Below, in pieces: positions 16,101 to 29,528 of a stretch of DNA of 64,000 bases. The first letter of the stretch is position 1. The number at the start of each line of letters is the position of its first letter. Below the pieces are notes generated by a model that saw nothing but the letters and a program-made list of their open reading frames with translations, did no database searches and was not told the DNA's origin. Position numbers and translations under genes: made by a program. Where the stretch lies: positions 3,178,186 to 3,242,185 of the forward strand of contig NC_083656.1 of NCBI RefSeq assembly GCF_963576545.1, in the 5' to 3' direction. The DNA is from Limanda limanda. Its lineage: Eukaryota; Chordata; Actinopteri; Pleuronectiformes; Pleuronectidae.

Positions 16101-19100
16101 CTGGAATCCTCGGATCACCACCTCACTCTGTCTCTGTCTTTTTTATTTTCCACTTCTTTATCTCCTTCTCTCTGTCTGGGTTTAATCTTCACGTTTAAGC
16201 CTCTGTCCTGTTTCCTCCGTTTCTGTCGGTATCGATGTCAATCGCTGGAAAAGCCTCTTCCCATCAGGTCGTTTCTGGGAAGTTGATCTTGTTGACGTCG
16301 CCGAGGGGACGGGCAGTTTTAAGTGTTAATTGCTCGAGCTGGAGTGAAGGTTCTAAAAAGGGACAATGTTTGGTCGCAGGGCCGGATTAGTTGCTTTAGC
16401 TTTTATTCCCGAAAGGTCGTAAAGCCGCCACTCGCTCAGAGCCGAGCCCGCGGGGCTGAACAAGTGGAAAAGGAAACTGAAGCTCGGTTTCACCGCATCG
16501 AACTGACTCTCCTCCTCTGGGCTGTGAGGGAATGACGAGTTTACACTGAGAGTCATATTTCTTAGTTGTGAAAAAAGATGTTGTTAAAGTGAATGAGGTG
16601 CTTGAATCAAATCACTTCTACCTCTGAGGTCACGCTGCATCAAAACATATGGGCGCCACCATCTTCTCTTTTATTCATCCTGAAAAACAGCTTTTGAATG
16701 TTGTTTGTGAATAAATGATGTCACATCTTTATTCATATTCATGTGATTCTCTCCCTGGTTCAAGGTTGGGTCACTGCTCACTGGAGCCATAAGGAGGGTC
16801 TGCATATTAATTATGAGTCAAACTTTATGACCAAACTCATGCAAAAGCTGCAGGAGGGAAATAAATAGGACTTCACAGTGATTTCATGTGAAGTCTCAAA
16901 GAGTCGGGATTCAAGAAAAAACCTCATCTTGCTTATGAAATAATGTGGTTTCACTTTTAAACATCTGCTGGGTTATTGTATCTCATAAATGATGAATACA
17001 GAGATGGAAGCAGTTTGAACATGGGCTGAAGTAAGAAGTCAAAATACATCACAAATAAATTAGTTTTCATCGTTCTGTCTTTTCTTTTCTGGAGAGTTTG
17101 AAGAAGTGGTGACGCGTCGTCCATCTTTCTCGACAGTCTTTTGTTAAAAAGCACTAAAATGGCGATAATTAAATAAATTAATAAATTAATAAATTAATTT
17201 ATTTAATTATGCACGTAGTCAAGGTCTTATCATATTCTTGTTTGTTTTAATATGACAGCAAGGAATCCACACCCCCACCCTAAAAGTCTACACCTGATCC
17301 GATCCTAGGATTACCCAGAAACCCATCTGGCCCTTGCCAGCTAGCGGGGGTCCCACTGACCACCAGCTCCTGATAATCCCGGTTATTACTGCAGTTTAAA
17401 TCCAGACGGGCCTTTCACAGACCTGCTGTGAGGAGCCGGACCAGGAGCTTTTATTTGTGTCACTGCAGCAGAGGGTGGATCTGAGATCGAGAGCTTCATC
17501 GACTGGAGTAGGAGGATTTAACGTGATGGATGGAGCCATAAATAAGGGCCATTATTAAAAAGGGTCTTGAAAATCCCATCGGAGCCTCAGTGCAGCAGCA
17601 GCAGACCCAGATTACACAGACTCTGCCTGTACAGTTACTGAAATGTGTAGATTCAAAGCAGACACTAACAAAAACAATGAAAATGTTCTGTAGCTCCACA
17701 CACTGTCTCCAGCTTTGAGGTTCTTGATTGATTGATTGATTGATTGATGTCTGTCTCTTCCTCCACCAGGAGCTTCAGGCTCAGGTCCAATCCGACCCTC
17801 AAGCATCTGAAAACCACTTCAGCACTAAAATGAAATAAGTTGTTTTTTTGGTGGACAGAAAAATAATTGGCAACATTATTAATGTATCAATATTCTGATG
17901 CAAATTTCTGAAAAATAATCCCCATTTTCAGCTTCTGAAATGTGAATATTTGCCAGTTTTCTGATATGGATAGAAAATTGAAAATGTTCAAGACGAGAAG
18001 AAATGTTTAATATCTTCTTGCGGCTCTTTGTCACCAAGAACATCTGAAAACAGTTTAGAAAATGTTCTTCTCTTTCGTGCAGTTTATGAGTTTTTTGTGG
18101 CTAGAACACTAAACATTATTACAATATCCTGGTTCAACTGTTTTCCAGCCTCAGTTGAGAATGTCTCAGTAATGACTCTGTTAACAATGGACTGAAACCC
18201 TGTGGACAGAAGAACCAGGCATCTTCACCAAGGGTTTGTGAAGGGGAACCCATGCGGATCAGATCTGGTATTTGGGGCCTGGTCTCTTCCATAGTGGCCT
18301 TATTGTTCATCGTTCACAAGGCATCACAACGTCCCTTTTGTTGCTGCTGCACGTTGTTCTATCAGAGATTTCACTGTGTGAGGGGCTGGAGTTGGCCAGA
18401 CTTCATTCCCCCCCCCCTCCAGACCAGGGTAGGTGGAGGTTTTCATTGAGGGACTGTGCAGGACAACCTGACCAGAGAGAATAAAATGATTCGGCACAGG
18501 TTTTTGATTTCTCTAAACGCTAACTCTCCATCCATGAGCCTGACCACCGACCCTTTCATGGTTTGTGATGCAGCACGTTTCCTCCTCTGTGGCTGAGAAT
18601 AGAAATGAAGAGTATCTGCTTGTTTAATTACGTCACCTCTGACCCGTGTGTCCTTCACTGACGTTCTCAAAGTGCTCCAGTGTCGCTGTAATCCCGTTAG
18701 ACGGACCTGACACTGGGAGCGGTGCCAGGGATCAGCAGCGCAATGAGACCAGCGGGTCACAAATAGCCTTAAGTCCTGTCTAGACAGGGGGAGCTAATGG
18801 ATGCTAACACCCAGCATATGCAGACCCGTGTCCTTCCTCCCAGTGATCGAGTGGTTCTGTGGGACAAAGTCATGCAGGAGGAACATGATCGGAACCATCA
18901 GCTCATTTAATGTGTGTCAGTGGCTCTGCCGGGTAGATCCTTCTCGATCCGACGTCTCCCAGGATTCATCGGGCGCCCGTGATTAAGCTAAAAACCTCTT
19001 AAATTCCACTGCAGGAGCCACAGTAAACTAGCTTTACCAATAACCACAGATTACATGATTTCTCTGATAAATGTCTCGTATGGGTTTATAAAGTTTTATT

Positions 19101-20056
19101 ACATTTTCACAACTTGTTTTTCTGTTATTCTGGGATTCAAAGAATTCACGTTTGGCTACAGAAGAAGACGGGAAAGCGTTCAATCTCTGGTTTCTCGCTG
19201 GAATCAACATTGTAATTACATGTTGTTCTTCTTCAACCACGACACCACAAGGATGCCAACGCTCCGAGGATTTCTCTGAGAAAGCCAAAAAGCAGAATAA
19301 GTTCTCTCACAGATTCTCTATTTCTTTCATCTTAAGAACAGAATATAACAGTTATGATCGTGTCCTTCCTCCTCGGGCTTCACCAAACGTCTTCTTCACG
19401 TGGAGCAGTACCATGAAATGCAGAGAGTTGGCAGAAGGACCTTTTCTTTTCCTCTCCACTTATTTATTTATTTGCTGATGACACCAGGATGCCCTCCAGA
19501 AGACATCAGGACATTTCTCAAGGAGAGGGAGGGGAGGAAGCAAATGGAAAGCCAGTGTGGGAAGGCTTTTTGGAATATGTCCCATGGCACACGAGCGCCC
19601 AATGATCTGTAACGATGCGGAGGAGATTGACTGGAATTGCTTCCGCTGCTCCTCTTTCATTAGGAACTTATTAAAACTGAATGGAAACTCGGAGGGAAAC
19701 AGTGAAAAAACAAAAAAAACAAAGCGCCTCAGCTGAATAAACCGTCACACTCGAGCAAACTGAGGCAAACGCAGAGGATCTCAGACGACAGCGTGAACTT
19801 GGACGTACAGTCGATCTGTTAAAGCAGTAGCGAGCACATTTTGCCTTTTCATTCATTATTCACCAGCTGAGTTGTATCTGTGTTAAAGCACATACACTGG
19901 GACATGGGACATGGGACGCAGGGACAAACAGCAGGAGGTCAAAGCAGGAAAAAAAGAAACACACTCAATATTGGTTAAGCAGAAGGATGTGATTTCTCTT
20001 CGGTGGTTATTTAAATCCGATGTTTCTGTTCCTGGAGGCAAAGGAGCAGCGTCGAG

Positions 20057-20096
<40 letters not shown>

Positions 20097-20380
20097 TTCC
20101 TGTGGGCTGCAGCTCGCCCTGCGTCGGGGGAGCGAGGCTCAGGAGGTGAAGCAGGAGGACGGAGGAAGTGCGTCTCGTGTTACCTGCCACGGTTTGACAG
20201 CTACAGACACTGCAGTGCAGGAACAGAGAGTAGGAGGGAGGGAGGGGCGGTGGGGGGGATACATTTACAGGTGACCCCAATAACTCTCATTCTGTTGTGT
20301 GAAATGACCTTTATTAGACAATGATTTTACCTGTTCATGAACGATTCGATGCGACGACTGTACAAATGATTATCTTCCTT
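13165..20380. other. Gene-poor region, first part
   Basis: No open frame here has a recognisable domain or a plausible splice chain. It holds the LINE tail at 15185-15312, a short TTAATAAA-type AT stretch at 17170-17210, a (GATT)6 microsatellite near 17726-17749 and a (GA)n microsatellite at about 20060-20090. Some stretches with balanced composition (for example 17290-17440) could be conserved non-coding elements, but one sequence alone cannot show it. Confidence 0.55.
15185..15312 (+). mobile_element. LINE 3'-end fragment, copy 2
   Basis: It is a short, 5'-truncated copy of the family at 7393-7690, in opposite orientation. It ends in a perfect (CAAT)n tail at about 15296-15309, which marks the 3' end of the retroposed copy. 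Confidence 0.65.
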
Positions 20381-20381
20381 T

Positions 20382-20662
20382 ATTGATTGATTATTTATTT
20401 AAGCCTCGGAAAACACATTGAGGAATAAGACCCTCATTTACAATGGTGCCAAGGGTACAGTGAAGAGTTGATAAAAAGAAAAAAATAAATAAATAAGAAT
20501 GAAATAAATATGCATATACAGTAATACAAGGGTAAGGTCATAAACAATCAGTTTTGGCAATTCAATAAAATACTATGGTTAAGTTAACTAACAATTACAA
20601 TCACTGCAGGATATGTCAAGTGTACATGAGATAAGATTTGAGAATTCCCTTAATTAATTCAC
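20382..20662 (-). mobile_element. LINE 3'-end fragment, copy 3
   Basis: It matches copy 1 over its whole length, including the internal AATAAATATGCATAT stretch and the segment near CACTGCAGGA. It has several substitutions and lacks the longer TTGA tail. Confidence 0.65.
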
Positions 20663-23600
20663 CTGCAGAAACACGTCTAGCATCTCAGGGTTGCTGGTTT
20701 GATTCCTCCTTTAGTCAAACTCACCTCCGTCCTGCAGTGAGTCGCTCAATACAAACTCCAGCTGTGCAGCTAACACACTTAGGGAAATGAGCTAATTAGC
20801 AATGTCTCCCCCCTTGTTTCCAGTCTTATGCTAAGCTAAGCTAAATATCTCAGGTTCATATTTAATTGACAGGTATGATCCGAGAGAGATTTAAAATAGA
20901 TTTTGGAGAATATCCAGAAAAACCTGTAAACCCAGGACTTTCTTTTCCACTTTCTTTGAAGCGATAAAATAGTACGACTGCAAGATTCTCCACATTCTTC
21001 ATTTTAACGCAGACAACAGACTGATCCTCTGATATTCACCCTGTAAAAATCAGATCAAGGTTTTGACTTCACTCTTGTCATATCAATGTGACCTGTTATT
21101 TACATTTGTATAAATTAGCATCGATCTGATGAAAACGAGCTGAGAGCTTGATGCATGTTTACACTAAAGCCTCTTCAGTCCCAAACCCTAATTGGGTTAA
21201 AAGCTGAGGTTTGAATGATCTCATCTAAACCTCAGCATGGCAGCAATTAACTGGAATAACAGCGATTAACTCGTTTAGGATTGTTTGGTTAGAAACATGA
21301 GATTGTGTTGTTGTGATTAATCCCAGTCGAGGAGCTGCTTTTACCAGAATGAGTCGACCTGCTGGGTCGGCCAACGCTCAAGTCAACAGAGGGTTATTAT
21401 CGTTGCAACAGGGTAAACAAGGCAGATAATTGCCTGTGGCCCCTCTTGAGAATGAGAGCAACGACCACTTCATGAGACCCCCCCCCTCCCCCATTAAAAA
21501 TCCTGTGATCAACAATGTACAGGAAACTGCATCGACTCCCTAACGAGGCCCCGTGACACTCGGGAAGGATTCTAGAAGTTAGGTTTCAGATTAGAACGTG
21601 CGGTCGTTTGCCCTTAAACTTTATTTAATTATTCATATCACACTATGCACTTTGTTTATAATTTTGACATGAAGAGATTATAGATTGTGCCTCCTCCCTC
21701 CCATGTCCCTTTTGCCAGGGGCCCCTAATGTCCCTGGCCAAAAGCTCCTGGTAATACTACACAATAAAATGTATTAACAGCGAATCGAATGGCGTCAAGC
21801 TCAGAATACATCTCACACCATTATCTGCAGTAGCATAACAGCAAATAAAATAATAATACAAATGTGGCCTGCTATAAAAAGCCGAGGCAGCGGGTTACAA
21901 CAATCATCATCCATCAGAGTTACTGCATGTGTGTCTCCTGTGAAGCTGAAGGCTGAGGACTCTGCTTCAGGCAGGAACCAGGGCGACTCGGGGGGGGGGA
22001 ATCGAGAGTCAGGCGCTCACTCTGCACGGAGCAAACAAACATCAGCCTCATGTCGACCCAGAAGTAGGTTGCTCCCACCGATCTGCCCGGTAACAGCTAT
22101 GCAGCGTGCATGTGTGTATGTTAGTCATGGGCTTGATGGTTGTGTGCAAGCATGCATGAGTGTGCATGTTGGCACGTGCAGCCAGTCAGTGGGCTGAGGG
22201 GAGCGGAGGAGGAGGACGAGTGGGTGGAGGAGGAGGAAGAGGAGGAGGAAGAGGAGGCCAGTGGTAAAGGCTTCAACAGCAGCTAAAGATAGCACAGTGC
22301 TCGCAGGCACTCGGTGGAGTGCACGAGTGCAAGAGTGCACGAGGAGCCTGTTATCATCAGCAGAGACACAAACCTCAGCTCAGGTAACTGAGCGTCTGTG
22401 GGATAACGTGCACGATTCTTCAAAAGGTTTTAATGAGCAGGAACAGATTTGATCCAACGCTGATATATCATAAATATTTATTCTGTAGAAGTTAGAGAAG
22501 CAGGTTTGATTTTCTGAATTATACAATGTGTCTGTGGGGTTGTTCACTTTACTCTGTGCAGGTCAGACATCAGACGAATGTTGATTTGCAATTCAAACAG
22601 TATTCAAATTATGAAGTGCAGGAGAACTTTATACAGGTTGTATTGTACTGTCTGCATCCTGTCTAGTTATTAGACGACAAAAACTCTTTAAATTAATGTA
22701 GATTAACTTGTTGCATGTGGATATTTTCTGTGTTAAACTTCATCTTTCCTTCACCAGGTGCTGCAGGACCTGAGATTTCTCTACATTCAGATTCTGCATG
22801 TGAATGTGAAGCGTTTGCAGGTGAGGGACAAGATTTCGGGACAGAGATGCATCGACCATCTGCTTTTTAAATTCATCTGCGTTCATATGGAGATAGATGT
22901 TGAGAGAGATGAGCCAAACTGTGGTCTGGACCTTAAGTATCACTGTGTTTCGTGAGGAGAAATATTCTCTCTCTTTTCTTCCTGTTTCACTCTGTCACCT
23001 GTCTCGTGGATAAACAGCATTTCCAAATATGTTGAACGTCTTTTCTTTCCCACCATCTCCTGCGAACCCTCACATGATTTATGAAGAAGACAGAACAACA
23101 TGGCAAAACGCCTGCTTCCTTATCGGCCCTGCAGCGATGGAAATACATTTCTAACTTCCCTCTAATCTTCTCAAGTGATCCTCAGTCATGCGTGTTCGTG
23201 ATCCGAGTCCGAGCTCGACGCTGGATGCACGACACCGGTGGACAAGCGGACCCACAGCCGGGATTTGAGCTGCATTTACTCAGCCAGTCGTGTTTTTTCT
23301 ATAAATATAAATCTCACTAATCACATTTGGCACAAACGTGAGCATTAAGTGCTAAATTAAAGAGGAATTAAATCCTCGGCAGCAGCAGTGACACGCTGAT
23401 CTTCTTCAGCCACACGTTGATACGTCTCGCCGGCTATATCCAGCCGCCGATTGGCAGGGCTCTAAAGATAGAAGTGAGCGCTGCCCAGTAGACTAATGCT
23501 AATCACAGCTCCATCACACGGGCCGCTCGCTGCCTCTGAGGAACTCCATTAATCCGTTCGGAGCTGCTCTGGGAATCTGGCAGCTTCCTCTAGAAACAGG

Positions 23601-26600
23601 GATAAAACACTCGTGCGGCTCAGATCAGGAGATAAAACTCGACTCCTTTTTGTCTTAGAGGCACAAAATCAGCCTGATAATGGCCCAAGAGAAGGAGCTG
23701 TTCTGTAGATCAGAACTAAAGATGGTGGATTATATACAATGCTGAGAATCACAAGACACTTTATCTCATAGGCAAAGTTAGAGAAAAACCCAAGACTTGG
23801 CGACCGTGGGAAAAAGAGAAAACCTCCTGCAGCACCGGACTCAAGCTCTGAGCGTTGGGGGTGAACACTGAGGGAGAGAGGAGAGAGAGAGACCAGGATC
23901 GGTTCTGTTCTCGTGTAATAAGGTTAAAATATTCCAGATATAAACGCTTCGGAGCAAGAAGGTGGATCCAGAGTCTGAGACCGTACATACACAACTGATC
24001 ACGTCTCAGCTGTCAATCATTATAGTTTCAACCTGTTTCTACAGCATCAAATAACCGACTAAAACCAAACGTACCAGAAACATCAACACTCAAACATACA
24101 TCTTGTAAATATTCTTAATTGACGTGCGTTTGTTAGTTTGGTCCATGTCCCGTTCACTAACATGGAGACGTCTAGAATTTAACATCGTTGCATTTACTTT
24201 GTCATCCTGTGAAAACTGAGCTTTTGTATCTGGTGGTAATTTCTACAATCTTCACAGATTCCCTTCTAATCATATGAATTATTAACTTTATAAATTAAGT
24301 CATATAAAGGAATATTTTAGGGATCTTCATGTCGTGCAGAAAACAGAGAAGAGATCTTTTTCATCCTGTTTCAAAAACCCACTTTTCATAATTCACAAAA
24401 ACAAGGTCGTGCCGTGATTATCCAACAAGGCTCCGCTCAGAGTTGAACTCATTAACATCCTCCAGCGTCAGATCCTCCACAAACAAACAACATCAGCCCC
24501 CCACCCCCCTCCATTTTTTCCTAAAATGCGATTTCACAGCCGACATGTTTGTGTGTCTCTCTCACTCTGGCCTCTCCTGTCGTTTTGGACTCGATGTCAT
24601 TCAGCCACAGTGACGATGTGATAACTGAGTGTTGTCTGAGGGGATCTGTGTTCGGACGGATTGAAATAATGACCCCCAGGAAGAGAGGGTGTGTGTGTGT
24701 GTGTTGCTCTTGAATCACGAGATAATATATATATATATATAATGGGTCCTTATGTAAGACAATGTTTCCGACTTGTTAGACAATGTTCCTGTGTTGAATT
24801 AGATTTGAAAAAAAGTTCTTATATAATCTTCACGGGGTCACGTTATATCACAATGATTCTTGTGACAATGCACAGCTGAATAATCTGATAATCTGGTTAC
24901 ACGGGGAAAATGTAAACCCACAAATACATGACCTGCTTCTTAAAGCCGCTGATATACATCACTCTGATTTCCACACGTCACTGTTCAGTCCTGTAGTTTC
25001 TGTGTTGCTGCAGATTGTTCTGGGTTGTGTCATCGAATATTAATCGTTACCAGTGACGTTGATCAATAGGGATGAAGTTCATTTCTGTATTATTTTCTAG
25101 TAATTTTTAGTATTTGTACCTTTTGCAATTGTTTGTATCTTTCATGTCCCTCCCCATACCAGACGGATGACTTGGATTGGTTGTGAAGTTGCTACTACCC
25201 AATGAGAAACGCAGTAACTGAATGACTGACACAACTGAGAAAAAGTTAGATTTCACATTAAAAGCACTCAAATCAATAAGTCTCTCGTCTTCTCAATCAC
25301 AGAGCCTTTTAACCACACATCTATTTATTGATTTACTTTTTAACTGTGAATAGCTTAATTTATTAACTGTACATATTATATTTATTACATTGTATCCCGT
25401 ATTTATCCTTATTCTAACTACTATTTTTAATAATATGAATTTATCTAATTATCATGAACTTTCTCTTTTAATACAACATTTGTTATGCTATTTTGAGATT
25501 CATTTTATGCACTGTATCCTAATGTTTTTATACAGGGCTACATGTACCTTTCACTATTTTATTTATTTTTTTTTTTTTTAGTATTTGTATTTTTTGTGTA
25601 GCATTATTTGTTTTTATCTTTACTATTTTAAAGTATTCTTATTTCTAGTATTTGTTTTGTATTTTTTCTTACAATATAAATTATTTTCTTATTAATATAA
25701 TTTTCTGAATTTGTATTAGTTTTAAGTGGTATTATAATTTGTTGTACTACTTGGTTGGCGTTTTGTTTAATTTTCCCAGTAGTGTTAGAATTATTAGTAT
25801 TTTTATTATATAAGAAGTATGAGTATTCCTTCATATTTCTTTGAGATCTTTTCACCTCAGCTCCTTCTCCTCACTCTGGATCCAGGTGTCCGGCCGGCAG
25901 ATGGTTTGATCCATCTCACATCAGCTCTGTCGTCGACCTCCTGCTGTGAAAACCTCTTTTGTTGAAAATCCTCCGACACGAGACAAACAACCTTCCGCTG
26001 ACGTCCCACAAAGCCTCGGGCGGCGAGCCGGACTGGGCCGTGGTCACTGGGAGTGAAAGGAACTCAGATTGATGGAGACTCTGCTGTGAAAAGAGCCCGT
26101 CGCTAAAAGGCACACGTGCAGATATGCATCACAATGGCGTGAGCGAGTAAGGAGGCAGCTCTCAGTGATGGAGTACAGCACATGCAGAGACCATCTGGAT
26201 AATCAAGAAAAGGCTGGGGCGGGGAACTCCTTCATCCAGAAAGCTCTTTGAGAGGACACTTTATTTGAGATCTTACTGAAGATTCTCTCTGAAGAGTCGA
26301 CACTGAATCTAGAAAAGGTTGAATGTTCCCAGGGGTCGTGAATATTCTTGGAACTCAACAACCAACCTGGAGCTCATTCTGTATTTGGCCTCTGCTGGAC
26401 AGTGAGAATTTAAAAATGGTATTTTGAAAGCATAAAATCATAAAAAGGAAACACATTGATGTATTAATATTTCGCCCACACAGGTTTCAGAGAGGATTTC
26501 AGTCCTTGACCTGAGAATGACTGTGTCTGCTCTTTTGATGTGCACATGCAAAGGACTAGACCCACATTCTAATTTATATATAAGCAGCAGAAAGGTTTTG

Positions 26601-28230
26601 CAGCTCAGCTCTGAGTCTCGAGCTCTGCAGGCCGCTGCTGTGACCTCAGGGCTGTGACCTGCAGGACCTGATAGGAGCAAGTGAGTCCAGGTCCCGTCCA
26701 ATCAGGTGCATCCATCACAGGAGATGATCAAGAGAAATGAGTCGCAGCTGTGTCAGAGGAAAGAGTCTTTTTAAAAAGTTCATTTTTGTTGTTTTCCGAT
26801 GTCGAGTGTAGATTGTTGATTATTTCCTGAATCCACTGCATTGCTGTGGAACCATTTCCAAGCCACAGTTGCTTTGTTTCCTCTGGGGAAAGATTTCTGG
26901 TGACAAGGAAAAGGGAAATTAATCATTTCCAACAAAAGATAATGTTTGAAATATTATAAATGTACAGATTTACAGGTGGGACTCAGATGTTGTTGCTCTA
27001 ATCAGCCTCTCACAGTCTCCACTTGGGGGGTTTTCTATATTACGGTTGGCTAATAGCAGATATTAGCCAGGTCCCGGTGCCTCTCTGATCTCATTATGAC
27101 TCCACCTCCCGTCACTGAGCTGATTTGCAGAGGGACTCAGGTGGTGGGCGTCAGATTAACCGGTCCTGAGGCCTCACGAGGGAGAAACTGCCAATAAAAA
27201 CACAACTGAATCAATGTTTAGTGTCGACTTGCCTCAGCCAGATGGGGTGTGTGCTTATGTCCTATTTCAGAATCTCCCCTTTAATTCAGCTGCTGTGCAT
27301 CTTAATGTCACTTTATGGTTTCAGACGTTTCTCTCTGTCTTTTTTTAAACGGGTAATAAAAAGAAGCGAGATGAACCCCTTTCATCAAATCTGCTCCAAA
27401 CGTTAAAATGTTCTTCGATCGCCTTAAAAATCAGCTTGGGAGGAAAATCAATTGATTATTTACAGATTTACAGATTGAACCAGGTTTCGTGTCACCAGCC
27501 ACCTTCACCTGTGACCTCTGACCTGAACCAGGGCCTCAGAAATGAAGCCTGCTCAGGTCCGAGCTCCGGTCCCCGTTTAGTCTGCTGGTCCTGACCAGGT
27601 CCGTGTTTGTGCTGGAACAGATTCTGAAGAGGAAACTCCCCCCCCCCTAAAAAAAGAAGCTCAAATTTAGTTTCCAGGATCTGTTGTTGCCATGGTATTC
27701 CACCGCATCTCCTTACATCGCCATGGAAACACAAAACTGATGACTGGCATGGGGCTGTAAGTGAAGTGGGTCAAGAGCATCTGAGGGAAGTCAAACCACA
27801 TGTATCTTATATATCGTTTATTGTGTTAACACAGGATCACATGACAGGTCTCAGTGGGATTTTAGACGACAACAATAGAGAAACAAGTCGAGTGACAGAA
27901 ACCATCAAACTAAAGGCTCCATTCATGTCCAGACCATAATATGTTATATAATGGTATTTTCTCCTTTGTTCAGAACTTAAAACTAAATACTACAAGTGCT
28001 GTTTATTGTGATAATTATGAAAAGTGACTGTTGTGAAATGTTATCTCCCAGCTCTTCTACAAATGCTGTTTTATAAATAGTATTTCCACCTCAGAGTTCA
28101 GGTTTATTGGCTCCATGAGATGTAATAAACAGCATCTTAAAGGCTGGTGCTGACATCTAGTGGTGAACAGAGTCACTGCCTCCTGCAGGATGTATGTGAA
28201 CTGAGGCAGGATTGAGCTGGTTGTAGTTTA
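20663..28230. other. Gene-poor region, second part
   Basis: Again no supportable gene. It holds a GGA-rich purine tract at 22200-22260, an (AT)n at 24724-24742 and a strongly AT-rich block at about 25080-25850 with a poly-T run near 25567-25580. A dispersed repeat fragment is at 24138-24178. Confidence 0.55.
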
Positions 28231-28639
28231 GAACTTCACCGCTAGATGCCACTAAATCACACAAACTGAACCAGTGATATGGTTTTCAACGTTTGGAAAT
28301 ATTTATTGCAATGCTTGAAATGATTTGCTCCAGAAAGAAAAAAGACAATATATTTAACTTCAGGCATTTTCCAGATACTACTAAACCTTTTTTTATTATG
28401 GTAAAAGGTGATTAATGAGATGATAGATCGATTTTATAACAAACACATAGGTTCAAAAATGCTTCAGTTGTTTCATCTTCTGCAGCCACTTCCACTCTCG
28501 GTGCTTGCGAGGTTGCATTTAGGGCCATGAATTGTTCTTTTTACATTTTGCCGTGGAATATGGAATATTGGCTGCCACATATGGAGTGGTGTAAGCTGGA
28601 AGCATTTCCACATTCTCCGCAGCAACAAGGTCGGAGTCT

Positions 28640-28858
28640 GGATAGAGGTTAGGGACGTCTGGTATTCCATATATATTTCTACTGTACAGATACTATTTAT
28701 TACATTTTCACTTTAATATGCACAATACTCTGCATTAATATGCACAATACTCTGCACTTTACTGCCTTTTTTTTGCACTTCTGGTTAGACGCTAAACTGC
28801 ATTTCGTTGCATATGTACTTGTACTGTGCAATGACAATAAAGTTGAATCTAATCTAAT
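28640..28858 (+). mobile_element. LINE 3' tail in unit A
   Basis: It ends with TGCAATGACAATAAAGTTGA followed by TCTAA repeats, the typical 3' end of fish L2/Rex1-like LINEs. Copies at the same place in units B (about 34490-34717) and C (about 44325-44530) show that it predates the tandem duplication. Confidence 0.6.
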
Positions 28859-29427
28859 TATATAGAAACAGTTTGAGCAGTTTATCATTTTCTTTGATAG
28901 AAGCTGAACAGTTGTTGACATGGTTCCTTTGCTCTTTGTCATTGTTCTTCTTTAGAACGCCATTAACTTTTCTGTAAGTCTGTATCATCTCTGGCTGCAT
29001 GTGCTGTTGTAACACCTCAGCTTCACACTGAGGGAGACAGAGTTTTAGAAATCAGTGTCTGAGTCTCTGAAACGACCTGAGGAAATATAGCAGTCTGAGT
29101 CAGAAGTTTCCTTTAAATCCAAACTTCAAATGAGCTGTTATCGTAGCACGATTTGATCTAATTCTATTTTTTTAAATGAGGTCACGATTACATTTCTGTC
29201 ACCTGTAGTGTTTTTATACTTTGACTCTTTCATACGTGTGTTTTAATGTATTTTTACTTGTCTTTTTTTATTTGTGAAGCCCTTTGTAAGTTGTTTTTTA
29301 TTCCATTGAAAAGATTCGTTAACTTCTCTGGAAACTTTGAAGAATGTGTATCTTACAACCTGGGCTGTTGTGAGCTGAATGTTACAGTTCCCAGTGCAAC
29401 TATTCACTTTGAGATGTGATGACACAG

Positions 29428-29435
29428 ATAAAAAC
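29428..29435 (+). promoter_or_regulatory. Putative TATA element of TRIM copy 1
   Basis: ATAAAAAC lies about 100 bases before the first TRIM start codon. It is conserved in place upstream of copies 2 and 3. About 320 bases further upstream, AGTTTCCTTTAA (29105-29116) is one base off an interferon-stimulated response element and is also conserved in all units. Confidence 0.35.
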
Positions 29436-29528
29436 TCACAACCAGCTCCTCCCAGTCAGGATATGTCTGTGTCTCCTCCCTTCACAGGTGTGTCTGTGTA
29501 AGAACCAGTGAACAACAAGCTGTAAAGT

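Noticed and set aside
21862..22197. 111-codon frame in the gene-poor region
   Set aside because: Mixed composition without a domain, splice partner or good start context; likely chance.
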